64,000 nt of DNA. It comes from Marinobacterium jannaschii DSM 6295. GTDB lineage: Bacteria > Pseudomonadota > Gammaproteobacteria > Pseudomonadales > Balneatricaceae. How positions within the stretch are numbered: position 1 is the first letter of the stretch; each line of letters starts with the position of its first letter. The position numbers were made by a program, and so were the translations under genes. Where the stretch lies: the NCBI RefSeq assembly GCF_000620085.1, contig NZ_JHVJ01000003.1:248001-312000 (forward strand). Reading direction: 5' to 3'. The notes below the pieces were generated by a model. That model was not told where the DNA came from and ran no database searches. It saw only the letters and a list, made by a program, of their open reading frames with translations. This document shows, piece by piece, positions 53,747-62,585 of this stretch.

Positions 53747-54210
53747 GATTTGTTCGCAGAATCGTCAGAATGGTCTGCTAATTGAGCGATCAGCAGCTGC
53801 CGTAGAGATTCGCTCTCCTTAAATCCGGGTAGCTCGATGTTACCCTCTTCTCTGGTTGTCAAACTCAGAATCTCTATGCCCAGGCGGGATCGGGATGCAA
53901 CAGATTCAATATTGCGAAAAGTGATGCGTTGCTGCTGGTCCTGGGCTGGTTTTTCGATGAGCAACGAGCGCGGCGCAAGAGTGACAGAAGATTGCTGCCA
54001 TTGTTCGTTCAGGTTGTCGATCTTGCGAAGCTCACGACTGCTCAGAAAGAAGAGCAGTGCCATAGGCACTAGCAACCAGGGTTTTGCCAGGTCCAGCAAT
54101 AGCAGACCAATTGCAAGTCCGATCAGGCCCAGCTGAATGCGGCCGAGGAGGGACTGCAGTTGGGTGACCTTCTGGTCATTCCATTCGAAGTGGTTCGGGG
54201 ATTCTGACAT
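53737..54210 (-). CDS. Hypothetical membrane protein
   Basis: 157 residues, with one hydrophobic hairpin (about 25-60: LGLIGLAIGLLLLDLAKPWLLVPMALLFFL split by a charged turn). A PH-like cytoplasmic segment may follow (RITFRNIESVASRSRLGIEIL then LTTREEGNIELPGF). No named family recognised. It is downstream of the YceI unit on the same strand but separated by a strong terminator. Confidence 0.65.
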   Translation of the reverse strand: MSESPNHFEWNDQKVTQLQSLLGRIQLGLIGLAIGLLLLDLAKPWLLVPMALLFFLSSRELRKIDNLNEQWQQSSVTLAPRSLLIEKPAQDQQQRITFRNIESVASRSRLGIEILSLTTREEGNIELPGFKESESLRQLLIAQLADHSDDSANKSAS

Positions 54211-54283
54211 CAGAGCATATCCTGTTGCTTGTTTTCGACGCTAACTATACCGGCTTAGATCGATTGTTTGCAGCAGAAACAGA

Positions 54284-54316
54284 AAAGCGGCGCCAGTCGA
54301 GAACTGGCGCCGCTTT
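54284..54316 (-). terminator. Terminator of the yceI operon
   Basis: Perfect 14-bp stem AAAGCGGCGCCAGT/ACTGGCGCCGCTTT with a 5-nt loop and T-runs on both sides. It lies 24 bp beyond the yceI stop and before the next gene on the strand. Confidence 0.88.
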
Positions 54317-54339
54317 TTTAGTGTGCTTCAGGGGCGCTA

Positions 54340-54915
54340 TTACTTGCGCTTACCTTCTACATTCAGGTCCAGATAAACTGTTTCTGATGCCGGGCCCAGG
54401 TTGTAGTTGATACCAAAGTCTTTTAGTTTCAGCTCAGTTGTGCCGGTGAAGCCTGCACGATAGCCGCCCCACGGATCTTTGCCTTCGCCTACTTTAGCAA
54501 TCTTAACGTCCACTTCTTTTGTTACGCCATGCAGGGTCAGGTCACCGGTCATAGTGCCGCTGCCATTGCCATTAAACTTGATCTCTTTACTTTTGAATGA
54601 TGCATCCGGGTATTTGGAAACATCCAGGAAGTCTCCGCTGCGCAGGTGCTTGTCGCGCTCAGCGTGATTTGAGTCGATAGACGCGGTTTTGATATCGACA
54701 TTGATGCTGGAAGCGTTAGGATTGGCGGAGTCGTAGCTGAAATCACCTTTGAAATCATTGAAACGACCTACCAGCCAGCTGGTGCCCAGGTGGCTGATGC
54801 GGAACTCAATAGAGGCGTGCGCACCCGCAGTGTCGATCACATAGTCGGCGGCCTGTACCTGTGAGGTTGCCAGAAGGCCTGCAATTGCGAATCCTTTAAT
54901 CATCTTTGCTTTCAT
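54340..54915 (-). CDS. yceI: YceI-family periplasmic protein
   Basis: 191 residues with a signal peptide (cleavage near VQAAD) and the YceI lipocalin-like barrel: DTAGAHASIEFRISHLGTSW, KTASIDSNHAERDKHLR and DLTLHGVTKEV. Members bind long isoprenoids such as ubiquinone-8 in the periplasm. It follows the cytochrome b561 gene by 8 bp in the order typical of this pair. Confidence 0.93.
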   Translation of the reverse strand: MKAKMIKGFAIAGLLATSQVQAADYVIDTAGAHASIEFRISHLGTSWLVGRFNDFKGDFSYDSANPNASSINVDIKTASIDSNHAERDKHLRSGDFLDVSKYPDASFKSKEIKFNGNGSGTMTGDLTLHGVTKEVDVKIAKVGEGKDPWGGYRAGFTGTTELKLKDFGINYNLGPASETVYLDLNVEGKRK

Positions 54916-54923
54916 GGTTAATC

Positions 54924-55481
54924 CTATTTTATTCCAAATATACGTTTCAGGGTTTCGTCTTTGTCGATGAAGTGATGCTTAAGCGCAGCCAGCGCATGCA
55001 ACGCTGCCAAACTGACCAGTGCAGTGGCGATCCAGTAGTGAATTGCGCCGGCTACGTCTTCCTGGTTGTCTATCAGTGCCGGTAGGGCAGGGATTTCGAA
55101 CCAGTTAAAGACCGCTATTGGACGCCCGTCAGCGGTAGAAATCATGTATCCCGACACTAATACTCCTAGCATCAGAATATAGAGCAAGTTGTGAACGGCT
55201 TTAGTCGCCAGTGTCAGTATCGCTGGCTGGGGTAGCTCGGCCGGAGGCTTATTGCCGGTGCGCCAGATAATACGGATAGTCAGTAACATCAGGACCAGAA
55301 TACCGATACTTTTATGCCAGTGTGGTACGGTGCGGTATTCCGGATCGTAATATGTCAGGCTGTCGATGTAGAGTCCCAGTGGATACAGCCCGATAATTGC
55401 CAGCGCCATAATCCAGTGGATAGATATCAGGCCCCAGCCGTAGGAATTTCTATCGTTCAATAGTTTTTTGTTAAAAGCCAT
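54924..55481 (-). CDS. Cytochrome b561 (YceJ-like)
   Basis: 185 residues with four membrane helices. Haem His residues are in SIHWIMAL, HWHKSIG, VHNLLYIL and IHYWIATALVSLAALHALAAL. It carries electrons across or within the inner membrane. Its partner is YceI, co-transcribed after it, which is the usual yceJ-yceI order. The upstream 558 bp are gene-free. Confidence 0.9.
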   Translation of the reverse strand: MAFNKKLLNDRNSYGWGLISIHWIMALAIIGLYPLGLYIDSLTYYDPEYRTVPHWHKSIGILVLMLLTIRIIWRTGNKPPAELPQPAILTLATKAVHNLLYILMLGVLVSGYMISTADGRPIAVFNWFEIPALPALIDNQEDVAGAIHYWIATALVSLAALHALAALKHHFIDKDETLKRIFGIK

Positions 55482-56039
55482 CAGATTCAGAACCTTATCT
55501 CATTTCTGCCGCTTATGCAGCGTGCCTATATGAACACAATTGGTTCAATTAGTGCCGTTAAGATTTGTAAACAAACTGTTTCATTTTTTGAAACTGATTG
55601 TGATTATCGTTTCCTGTAAGTCATCGCCTTAATGCGAGTCGCCACACTTTCTGCTTGCCGTGTAGCCGGGTGATCTGTCGGCGCTGTTTTCCGGTTTGGG
55701 GAAGAGCATTATTGCACCTGAGTGATTTGAAGCCTGCACAAGTGACATCTCCTTGGTCTGCCGTGCTTCTCCATAGTTGTACCTGTCCGTTGCTGCACCG
55801 GTCTGGCTGGTTTCTCGTGCGCGCAATCTCTATATGTCGACTCAAAGATGTCTGGAATTTCGATAACAAAGGATATCTGTTTCGCTTGGCGCTTAGCTGT
55901 CCGTCATTACCGCCGGACGACTGCGGCCCTTTAAGTGGGCGGAAATATCTTAGCTCGCCGCAAAATCCGGATACGCATTGATAAGCAGACTTTACTCATG
56001 CAGGATGTATGCGTCTAATGCATTTAGGTGATAGTTGTT
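55482..56039. other. 558-bp gene-free stretch upstream of two divergent genes
   Basis: Between the cytochrome b561 gene and the rightward LysR gene. Short frames at about 55620-55980 on both strands lack ribosome sites and family features. AACAAACTGTTTC and TTTTTTGAAACTG near 55567-55592 form a small inverted repeat that could be an operator. Confidence 0.45.
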
Positions 56040-56981
56040 ATGCGTGAAGTGGATTTGAGATCGGTGGATCTTAATTTGCTGGTTGTACTGCGGGCGTTGT
56101 TAAAGCAACAGCATGTCAGCCGTGCTGCTGAAGAGCTTAATATGAGTCAGCCTGCCGTGAGCCGGGCATTACAACGATTGAGGAGACTGTTTCAGGATCC
56201 GCTGCTGGTGAAAGCCGGTCAGGGGTATGATCTGAGTGCCCGGGCGCTGGTATTGAGGCCAAGGCTGGAGATGTTGCTACAGGACGCCCATCAGTTGGTG
56301 AGCCCGCCTCGTTTTGAACCGGAGACGGCCAGCGGTGTATTGAAGATCACCAGTCTGGATCTGGAAGGGGCGCTTTATCTGCCTCAGCTCATTCGCCGCT
56401 TCAGAGACCTGGCACCAAAGCTAAGAGTAGAGCTGGTACCCCAGGTGGCAAGCCATTTCAAACTACTGGAAGAGGGCGATGTGCACTTCTGCCTCACCGG
56501 AATGACTCCATACCGAAATGCTGATCAGTTTCATCGGCTGGCTCTGGATCACATGGAATCGGTGGCCCTGCTCTCCTCGCGGCACCCGCTTGCGGCTGCT
56601 CCGATCAGTCTCCCCGGCTATGTGGAAGCGCCGCATGGTCTGGTGTCGATTACCGGCAAAGGCCCGGGTTATGTCGATGGCGTACTACAACAGTATGGCC
56701 TGCAGCGTGAAGTCATGCTGCGGCTATCAAGCTTTATGTCAGTCGCCGAGTATTGTGAGGGTTCAGATCTGGTATTTACTCTGCCGCGTAAGCTGGCCGA
56801 GCACATCGCCTGTGGCCGTGAGCTGGCGATAAGGCCTCTACCGGAAGAGGTTGTGAAGCAGGAAATAACTTTCTTTATCTACTGGCATAGCCGTTACCAT
56901 TTTGATCCGATGTGTCAGTGGGTGAGAGAGCAGATCCGGGCTTTAATTGAGTTGGGCGAAATAGAGGGGACAAACAGCTGA
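56040..56981 (+). CDS. LysR-family transcriptional regulator
   Basis: 313 residues. The winged helix-turn-helix is at 6-65 (LDLNLLVVLRALLKQQHVSRAA then MSQPAVSRALQRLR). The effector domain (95-300) is of the NodD/PcaQ-like type. A GTG at 56028 is in frame; the ATG at 56040 has AGGTG upstream and is preferred. Its target is not obvious: yceH is next, 55 bp away. Confidence 0.92.
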   Translation: MREVDLRSVDLNLLVVLRALLKQQHVSRAAEELNMSQPAVSRALQRLRRLFQDPLLVKAGQGYDLSARALVLRPRLEMLLQDAHQLVSPPRFEPETASGVLKITSLDLEGALYLPQLIRRFRDLAPKLRVELVPQVASHFKLLEEGDVHFCLTGMTPYRNADQFHRLALDHMESVALLSSRHPLAAAPISLPGYVEAPHGLVSITGKGPGYVDGVLQQYGLQREVMLRLSSFMSVAEYCEGSDLVFTLPRKLAEHIACGRELAIRPLPEEVVKQEITFFIYWHSRYHFDPMCQWVREQIRALIELGEIEGTNS

Positions 56982-57036
56982 AATCCCATTACATTGATCG
57001 GTAGTCCGAAATTTGCAATAGAAACGGGAGTAGCTA

Positions 57037-57684
57037 ATGGATATCAATCTCTCTGCCAATGAAGCGCGACTGATCGGCTGTCTCATGGAAAAAGAGATTA
57101 CAACACCAGACCAGTATCCGCTGTCGCTGAATGCTCTGACCAGTGCCTGTAATCAGAAGAGTAATCGCGATCCGGTTATGGAGCTGTCTGATGCAGAGGT
57201 GCTGGATACCCTGACAGAGCTGGGGAATAAACGGCTGATTCGGGAGGAGACCGGATTTGGTAGCCGGGTGATCAAGTATAAGCACCGATTCTGCAATACT
57301 GAGTTCAGTGAGCTACAGCTTTCTGAAAAGGAGTATGCGCTGGTCTGCGTTCTGTTGTTGCGAGGTCCGCAGACCCCTGGCGAGCTGCGGACCCGAACCA
57401 ATCGCCTGTGCGAGTTTACCGATGTAGCAGAAGTCGAGAAAACTCTGATAGGAATGTCCCAGCGGGAAAACGGTGCTTTAGTTTCCCGGCTTCAGCGTGA
57501 ACCGGGTAAACGGGAAAGCCGTTATGCGCAGCTGTTTTGCGGTGACCCGGGCGATGTTTGTGCGACTGAAGTTGCGGAGGCTGCGTCAGCTCCTGGCCGG
57601 ATTGAACAGCTCGAAGCGCAGGTCAGCAGACTTCAGCAGCAGATTAATATGCTGGAAGAACGCTTAAGCCAGCTGGAATCTTAG
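57037..57684 (+). CDS. yceH: YceH family protein (DUF480)
   Basis: 215 residues. The DUF480 N-terminus is [27 protein letters not shown], with two winged-helix domains and a terminal coiled coil ([19 protein letters not shown]). GGGAG stands 7 bases before the ATG. The function is not known. A hairpin terminator follows. Confidence 0.93.
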   Translation: MDINLSANEARLIGCLMEKEITTPDQYPLSLNALTSACNQKSNRDPVMELSDAEVLDTLTELGNKRLIREETGFGSRVIKYKHRFCNTEFSELQLSEKEYALVCVLLLRGPQTPGELRTRTNRLCEFTDVAEVEKTLIGMSQRENGALVSRLQREPGKRESRYAQLFCGDPGDVCATEVAEAASAPGRIEQLEAQVSRLQQQINMLEERLSQLES

Positions 57685-57707
57685 CTTCTGCTAAGCGGAT
57701 CTCAGAG

Positions 57708-57737
57708 AGGCAAGGGTGATCATAGTTTCCCTTGCCT
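57708..57737. terminator. Terminator between yceH and lysE
   Basis: AGGCAAGGG/CCCTTGCCT, a 9-bp stem with a 12-nt loop, 24 bp past the yceH stop and 21 bp beyond the convergent LysE stop. Confidence 0.65.
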
Positions 57738-57757
57738 TATCCGCTTCTCGGTTGCGA

Positions 57758-58366
57758 TCAGCCGACGGCTACCTTGATGCCCAGTAAGACTAATGCTCCG
57801 CCAATGACCCGTTCCAGTTTGGTTCGAACCTGAACGAGACGGTATTGGATCGCCGGATGGCTGAGGGCATAGACGATGAGTGAGAACCACAACAGCTCAG
57901 TTATCACCGGGGTAATGCCAAATAGCAGTTTCATCTGCCAGCTTTCTGCATTTTCCAGGACCTGACTGAAAAGAGCGATAAACATCATCAGGATCTTCGG
58001 ATTCAACAGGCTAACCATTAAACCGGATAGAAACGGATGTGATGAACCTGGTAGCGCCGCAGTATCATCAGGATCGTTCTTTTTGGGCTTGGTAAACAGG
58101 TAGGTTACGCCGATATAGAGCAGATAGGCGCTGCCTAACCAGCGAATAGCATCATAGAGTGCAGGGGTTTCATTAATCAGAGTCGCCAGTCCGGCGATGG
58201 TCAGCAAAACGTGAATTGCCAGCGCAGTCGCCAGTCCCAGAGCGGTAATCAGTCCCTGCCGGGATGAACCGCTGAGCGTATTACGCAGTACCAATGCTGT
58301 ATTTGCGCCCGGAATCATTGCGCCCATCAACATTACGCCTGCCAGTATTAACCACTCCAACATCAC
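57758..58366 (-). CDS. LysE-family exporter (A)
   Basis: 202 residues with six TM helices. Family motifs are GAMIPGANTALVLRNTLSG-SRQG and SLLNPKILMMFIALFSQ. These are amino-acid or small-metabolite exporters (LysE/RhtB class). It is the outer member of a mirror-image set: LysE, LysR, LysR, LysE between 57.7 and 61.2 kb. It lies 118 bp after the stop of its LysR neighbour. Confidence 0.92.
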   Translation of the reverse strand: MMLEWLILAGVMLMGAMIPGANTALVLRNTLSGSSRQGLITALGLATALAIHVLLTIAGLATLINETPALYDAIRWLGSAYLLYIGVTYLFTKPKKNDPDDTAALPGSSHPFLSGLMVSLLNPKILMMFIALFSQVLENAESWQMKLLFGITPVITELLWFSLIVYALSHPAIQYRLVQVRTKLERVIGGALVLLGIKVAVG

Positions 58367-58484
58367 GAATCCTTAACGTCTGTACACCTTAGAAAGGACG
58401 CCAGTGTAAGAATCAAAGTGATTCAGGGCTAATCGCTATTTTCGATAAAGGTCATAACAAATACGTATGACCTTTCCGCTCAGT

Positions 58485-59402
58485 TCAGACTGGATGATCG
58501 TGGCTGAGAGCCTGGAAGATACGCTCGCGCAAATAGCGATGGGCTGGATCATTCTGCAACCGGTGATGCCAGATCAGGTAATATTGCGCTGCCGTGATCT
58601 GTAACTCTGCTGGCAGGGATTTGCTTACCAGTCCGTAGCCTGGTCCCAACTGACGGGCAATATAGTCGGGAAGCGTCAGCAGATAATGACTTCGGGCAGT
58701 GATAGCCAGCGCCGAATGGATAAAGGGTACGGTTAGCTTCAGTTGACGATAGAGACCGAGTTGATTGAGGGCATCGTCTACCGCGCGGATTTTATCGCCG
58801 CCACCGGTAACCGCAATATGGCCGGAATCGATGTAACGCTGAATCGTCAGTTCACCTTCGGCAAGGGGCCCTTCAGCGCTGACCAGACAGCTATAGTTAT
58901 CCGTGGCAATACAGCGGCCGTAGATATCATCAGGGATCTGGTCCAGCAGGCAGGTTGCCAGATCCAGCCTTCCCTGACGCAGACTGTCCATCATGCCCGG
59001 GTGCCAGAGGTGAAAATGCAGGTCCAGTCCCGGAGCATCCAGCTGTAACTGAGCCAGCACCGGAGGTAAAAGCTCCTGAGTGATGTAGTCGGTTGCGGCA
59101 ATGTTAAATTGCCCCTGATATCCTGCCGGTTCAAAGTCACCGGGAACAAAAAGGCTTTCCAGCTGATTAAGCAGGTCGGGAAGCTGTTGCCACAGACTCT
59201 CGGCTCTCGGCGTCAGATGCATGTCGTTACCTACCCGTACCAGTAACGGGTCGTTAAATATCTCACGCAACTGCGAAAGATTGCGACTCATGGCTGGCTG
59301 GGTAATATGCTGCGTCGATGCCGCACGTGTGACACTGCGTTCATTTAGCAGATGGTAAAGTGAAAGCAGAAGATTTAGATTAATCCGGGAGAGTTCCATC
59401 AC
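58485..59402 (-). CDS. LysR-family transcriptional regulator (A)
   Basis: 305 residues. The helix-turn-helix is INLNLLLSLYHLLNERSVTRAA then ITQPAMSRNLSQLR. The effector domain shares landmarks with the divergent LysR at 59517: TDYITQELLPPVL vs TDYVAQFIFPEVL, a GGGDK vs SGGDK step, and the closing DPAHR. The two are paralogues. Probably controls the LysE exporter just downstream on the same strand. Confidence 0.92.
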   Translation of the reverse strand: MMELSRINLNLLLSLYHLLNERSVTRAASTQHITQPAMSRNLSQLREIFNDPLLVRVGNDMHLTPRAESLWQQLPDLLNQLESLFVPGDFEPAGYQGQFNIAATDYITQELLPPVLAQLQLDAPGLDLHFHLWHPGMMDSLRQGRLDLATCLLDQIPDDIYGRCIATDNYSCLVSAEGPLAEGELTIQRYIDSGHIAVTGGGDKIRAVDDALNQLGLYRQLKLTVPFIHSALAITARSHYLLTLPDYIARQLGPGYGLVSKSLPAELQITAAQYYLIWHHRLQNDPAHRYLRERIFQALSHDHPV

Positions 59403-59516
59403 CGAAGCATATCAGGTTAGGTTATGACCGTGTACTCTCCCCTGTATCGTGAAGCTGTAAAGGTCCGGTGAAGCGGATTCACGTCCTTTGCACGGTACCA
59501 AATATGGAAATGGAAA

Positions 59517-60428
59517 ATGTATCGCTTGAATCTTAATCTGCTGAAAGCACTGGAAGTGTTGTTAGAGCAGCGAAATGTCTCCCGTGCTGCGGAAGAACTG
59601 AACCTGACCCAGTCTGCGATGAGTCGTCAGTTGGGGCAGTTAAGAGAGCACTTTAGTGACCCGCTGTTGTTGCGTGAAGGCAGTGGTTTCCTGCTGACGG
59701 CCCGGGCGCAGCAACTGAAGCCCAAAATACAGATTATTCTGGAGCAGATCAGGAGCCTGGACGAAGAGGTTGGATTTGATCCGGCAACTTGCTATCGCAG
59801 CTTTAACTTTGCCTGTACGGACTATGTGGCTCAGTTTATATTTCCCGAAGTGCTGCAACACCTCTGGCGGCGCGCACCGGGCATAGATATCCGCTACCAA
59901 AATCTGGAAGCGGACTGGGTTCACAGGCTGGGTCAGAAACCGCTCGATTTTGTTTCTACCATGATTGAAGATATCCCGGAAAACGTGCAGGGGCACTATC
60001 TGGGCTCTGACGGTGCTGTCTGTCTGATGGCTATAGATCATGAGCTGGCTGCGGCGGCGCAACCATCACTGCAGCAGATGCTGCAGTACAAGTTCGTAAC
60101 CGTAACCAGTGGTGGTGACAAGGATTCGTTCTTTGACCAGCACCTGATGGCAAATGGTCTAAAACGCCGTATCGCTTATTCAGTACCGTTCTTTTGTGCG
60201 GCCTTCAGCGCACTGGCAAGCAGCCAGCTGCTGATGGTTTTGCCTGAGCATATCGCTAACAACGCCGCAAAACGTTATCCGCTCATCACTAAACCGCTAC
60301 CGTTACCGACACCTGAAAACCACTATCAGTTATTGTGGCACGGTATCTACCATCAGGATCCGGCACATCGCTGGGTGCGTGAGCAGCTGGCTGAACTGAT
60401 GGGAAACTCAATTTATTCTCCCCGCTAG
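59517..60428 (+). CDS. LysR-family transcriptional regulator (B)
   Basis: 303 residues, divergent from LysR A with a 114-bp shared promoter gap. The helix-turn-helix is LNLNLLKALEVLLEQRNVSRAA then LTQSAMSRQLGQLR. The effector domain ends in HQDPAHRWVREQL. It is followed by a LysE exporter on the same strand, mirroring the other pair. Confidence 0.92.
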   Translation: MYRLNLNLLKALEVLLEQRNVSRAAEELNLTQSAMSRQLGQLREHFSDPLLLREGSGFLLTARAQQLKPKIQIILEQIRSLDEEVGFDPATCYRSFNFACTDYVAQFIFPEVLQHLWRRAPGIDIRYQNLEADWVHRLGQKPLDFVSTMIEDIPENVQGHYLGSDGAVCLMAIDHELAAAAQPSLQQMLQYKFVTVTSGGDKDSFFDQHLMANGLKRRIAYSVPFFCAAFSALASSQLLMVLPEHIANNAAKRYPLITKPLPLPTPENHYQLLWHGIYHQDPAHRWVREQLAELMGNSIYSPR

Positions 60429-60558
60429 GTTGCTTCGGTATTAAAGGATGGGTATGCGTAAAAATCATAGCGGCGATGATTAATAGGCATTTTTTGCATG
60501 CTCTGGTTTGCTCTATGCTTGGTGTCCTTTGTAGTTGCCTGGTAAAGAGGATATAGCT

Positions 60559-61170
60559 TTGGAGCTTACAACCTGGTTTTCAATTGTGGCGATATGTTGC
60601 CTTGGTGCAATCTCTCCGGGACCGAGCCTGGCCGTAGTGTTACGGCACTCGGTGGGTAACTCCCGTATTCACGGTGTCTATACCGCAGTTTCACATGCCC
60701 TCGGCGTCGGTATCTGGGCGGCTTTGACAATTCAGGGGCTGGCTTTGGTCGTTGCCAGCTCTCCTCAGGCATTTCAGCTGATTACCTGGGGCGGGGCAGC
60801 CTACCTTGGCTGGCTCGGAATTAAGGCGATCACTCACAGAGGGGGCGGAGCCTTTGATGCAGGTAATGCAGATAGGGTGTCGTACTGGCGGGCAGCGCTT
60901 GATGGCCTGATGATATCGTTGCTGAATCCCAAGCTCGCGATCTTTTTTATCGCGCTGTTTTCGCAGTTTGTCGATCAGGATATGGCTCTGACATCACAGT
61001 TGATAATGATGTCCACTGCGGCTGTTATCGACGGCGCTTGGTATTGCCTGATTGCATTATTGCTATCGCATTCATCTGTACTGGCAGGCCTGCAGCGCCG
61101 GGCTGTGCTGATAGATCGCATCAGTGGCGCGGTACTGCTAGTGCTGGCAGTGAGGGTGGTGACGCTCTGA
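60559..61170 (+). CDS. LysE-family exporter (B)
   Basis: 203 residues with six TM helices and the family motifs GAISPGPSLAVVLRHSVGNSR and SLLNPKLAIFFIALFSQF. The TTG start has AGAGG 8 bases upstream; a TTG at 60535 is less well placed. It lies 130 bp after LysR B. Motif 1 here has GPS, where exporter A has GAN, so the two may not share substrates. A strong terminator follows. Confidence 0.9.
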   Translation: MELTTWFSIVAICCLGAISPGPSLAVVLRHSVGNSRIHGVYTAVSHALGVGIWAALTIQGLALVVASSPQAFQLITWGGAAYLGWLGIKAITHRGGGAFDAGNADRVSYWRAALDGLMISLLNPKLAIFFIALFSQFVDQDMALTSQLIMMSTAAVIDGAWYCLIALLLSHSSVLAGLQRRAVLIDRISGAVLLVLAVRVVTL

Positions 61171-61173
61171 CAA

Positions 61174-61198
61174 AAAACGCAGCGTCGAGCTGCGTTTT
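61174..61198. terminator. Bidirectional terminator between LysE B and the HDOD gene
   Basis: AAAACGCAGC/GCTGCGTTTT, a perfect 10-bp stem with a 5-nt loop, A-rich before and T-rich after, 3 bp past the LysE stop. Confidence 0.9.
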
Positions 61199-61221
61199 CT
61201 GTCGTAAGGCGGGACTATCTG

Positions 61222-62439
61222 TCAGGTGTTATACATCATCTGCAATGATTCTTCGGCCCATTCCAGAGCGTCGCTATAGGCGCTGCGATAGATATCCTGA
61301 TTCTCGTCTTCGCTCATCAGGCCGAATTCGCCATTGATATAGTGCCTGACATTACACAACAGCGCACCGGCCGGGCCATTCTGGTGCCGGACCGCCTGCT
61401 CAATCTCTTCGCTGACGGCAATCTGTTCAAATATTTCGGTTTCAGTGATATCCAGCATCGCGCCCATCATTGAGAGCAGGCCGGTCATGAAAGCGGTACT
61501 TGGCGTAACGACATTGCCCTGCCGGGCGACCGATTCACACATCCGGCCTGTTTGCAGGATCTGACGAGTAAGTTCGGTGGGCTTGCTATTGTTTCCGGAC
61601 AATGAGATCAGCGTAACCCATTTCTTGATTTCGCTGAGGCCGAGCGTGACGATCGCCTGTGAAATGCTTTCTATCTCATTTGCCAGTGCGTAGAGAGATG
61701 AGTTGACGATCTTCAGTAGCTTAAAGGTAAGGTTAGGGTCACGGGTGATGATCTGTTGTAGCTCATCCGGTGATATATCCGGATTTTCCAACGCCGCTAA
61801 CAGCTGTACCACTACCATCTCGTTACCGGATAACTTGCGGCCTTCAACGATGGTTGGCTTGGAAAGAAAATACCCCTGGAATAATTTAAAGCCCAGTGCC
61901 ATACACAGCTGGAACTCTTCGTGGGTTTCAACCTTTTCTGCCAGCAGGGTGACATTATAGTCTTGCAGCTTCTTCACATGCTGTATCAGGGTAGGGCCTT
62001 TGGTCTGCGTCAGGTCGATCTTGACGATATGGGCCATATCCAGCAAAGGATCATACTCGGGGCTATAGATGAAGTCGTCCAGGGCAACCCGGTAACCCGC
62101 ATCGACAAAGCGTTTGACGCCGGCAATGGTTTCTTCATTCACCTCGACGTCTTCAAGCACCTCAAGTACCAGTAGTTCCTTGGGGAAGGCCGGCAGGCGG
62201 TCGTCTTTTACAAAACTTTCCGGAAGGTTCAGAAACGCAGGCAGCGTCTTAATATCACCGGCGTCGAATATACTGGTAAAACTGTTGATTAAAACATCGG
62301 ATGTGGCTTTGTTGCCATCAAACACATTGGCGACGTTTTGTTTGTTGGAGCGGTACAGCAACTCATAGGCGACTACATTGAGCCGCCGGTCAAATATTGG
62401 CTGCCGTGCCATCAACACATCGCTGAGTGCGTTTTCCAT
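61222..62439 (-). CDS. Degenerate-EAL plus HDOD signalling protein (YuxH type)
   Basis: 405 residues. The N-terminal EAL-like domain (about 1-200) lacks a true EAL: ELLYR stands in its place and the metal-binding set is missing, so it should not cleave c-di-GMP. The C-terminal HDOD domain (about 205-400) has the LLKIVNSS-xYAL and VTLGLSEIKKWV features. Such proteins relay c-di-GMP or stress signals by binding, not catalysis. ATG at 62439 has AGGA 6 bases upstream; the longer frame at 62460 does not. Confidence 0.92.
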   Translation of the reverse strand: MENALSDVLMARQPIFDRRLNVVAYELLYRSNKQNVANVFDGNKATSDVLINSFTSIFDAGDIKTLPAFLNLPESFVKDDRLPAFPKELLVLEVLEDVEVNEETIAGVKRFVDAGYRVALDDFIYSPEYDPLLDMAHIVKIDLTQTKGPTLIQHVKKLQDYNVTLLAEKVETHEEFQLCMALGFKLFQGYFLSKPTIVEGRKLSGNEMVVVQLLAALENPDISPDELQQIITRDPNLTFKLLKIVNSSLYALANEIESISQAIVTLGLSEIKKWVTLISLSGNNSKPTELTRQILQTGRMCESVARQGNVVTPSTAFMTGLLSMMGAMLDITETEIFEQIAVSEEIEQAVRHQNGPAGALLCNVRHYINGEFGLMSEDENQDIYRSAYSDALEWAEESLQMMYNT

Positions 62440-62585
62440 AATCAGTCCTGATGAATACAAATGGTACGGTTAGTAATTGTAGTTACAGGCTGCGCGAAAC
62501 TACAGTACTGTTACAAATTTTCTTTTTCCGAACCAACATCTGGGCAATGTGAAAAAGGTACGCTTTTTCAGTTGCTTACCGGCTC

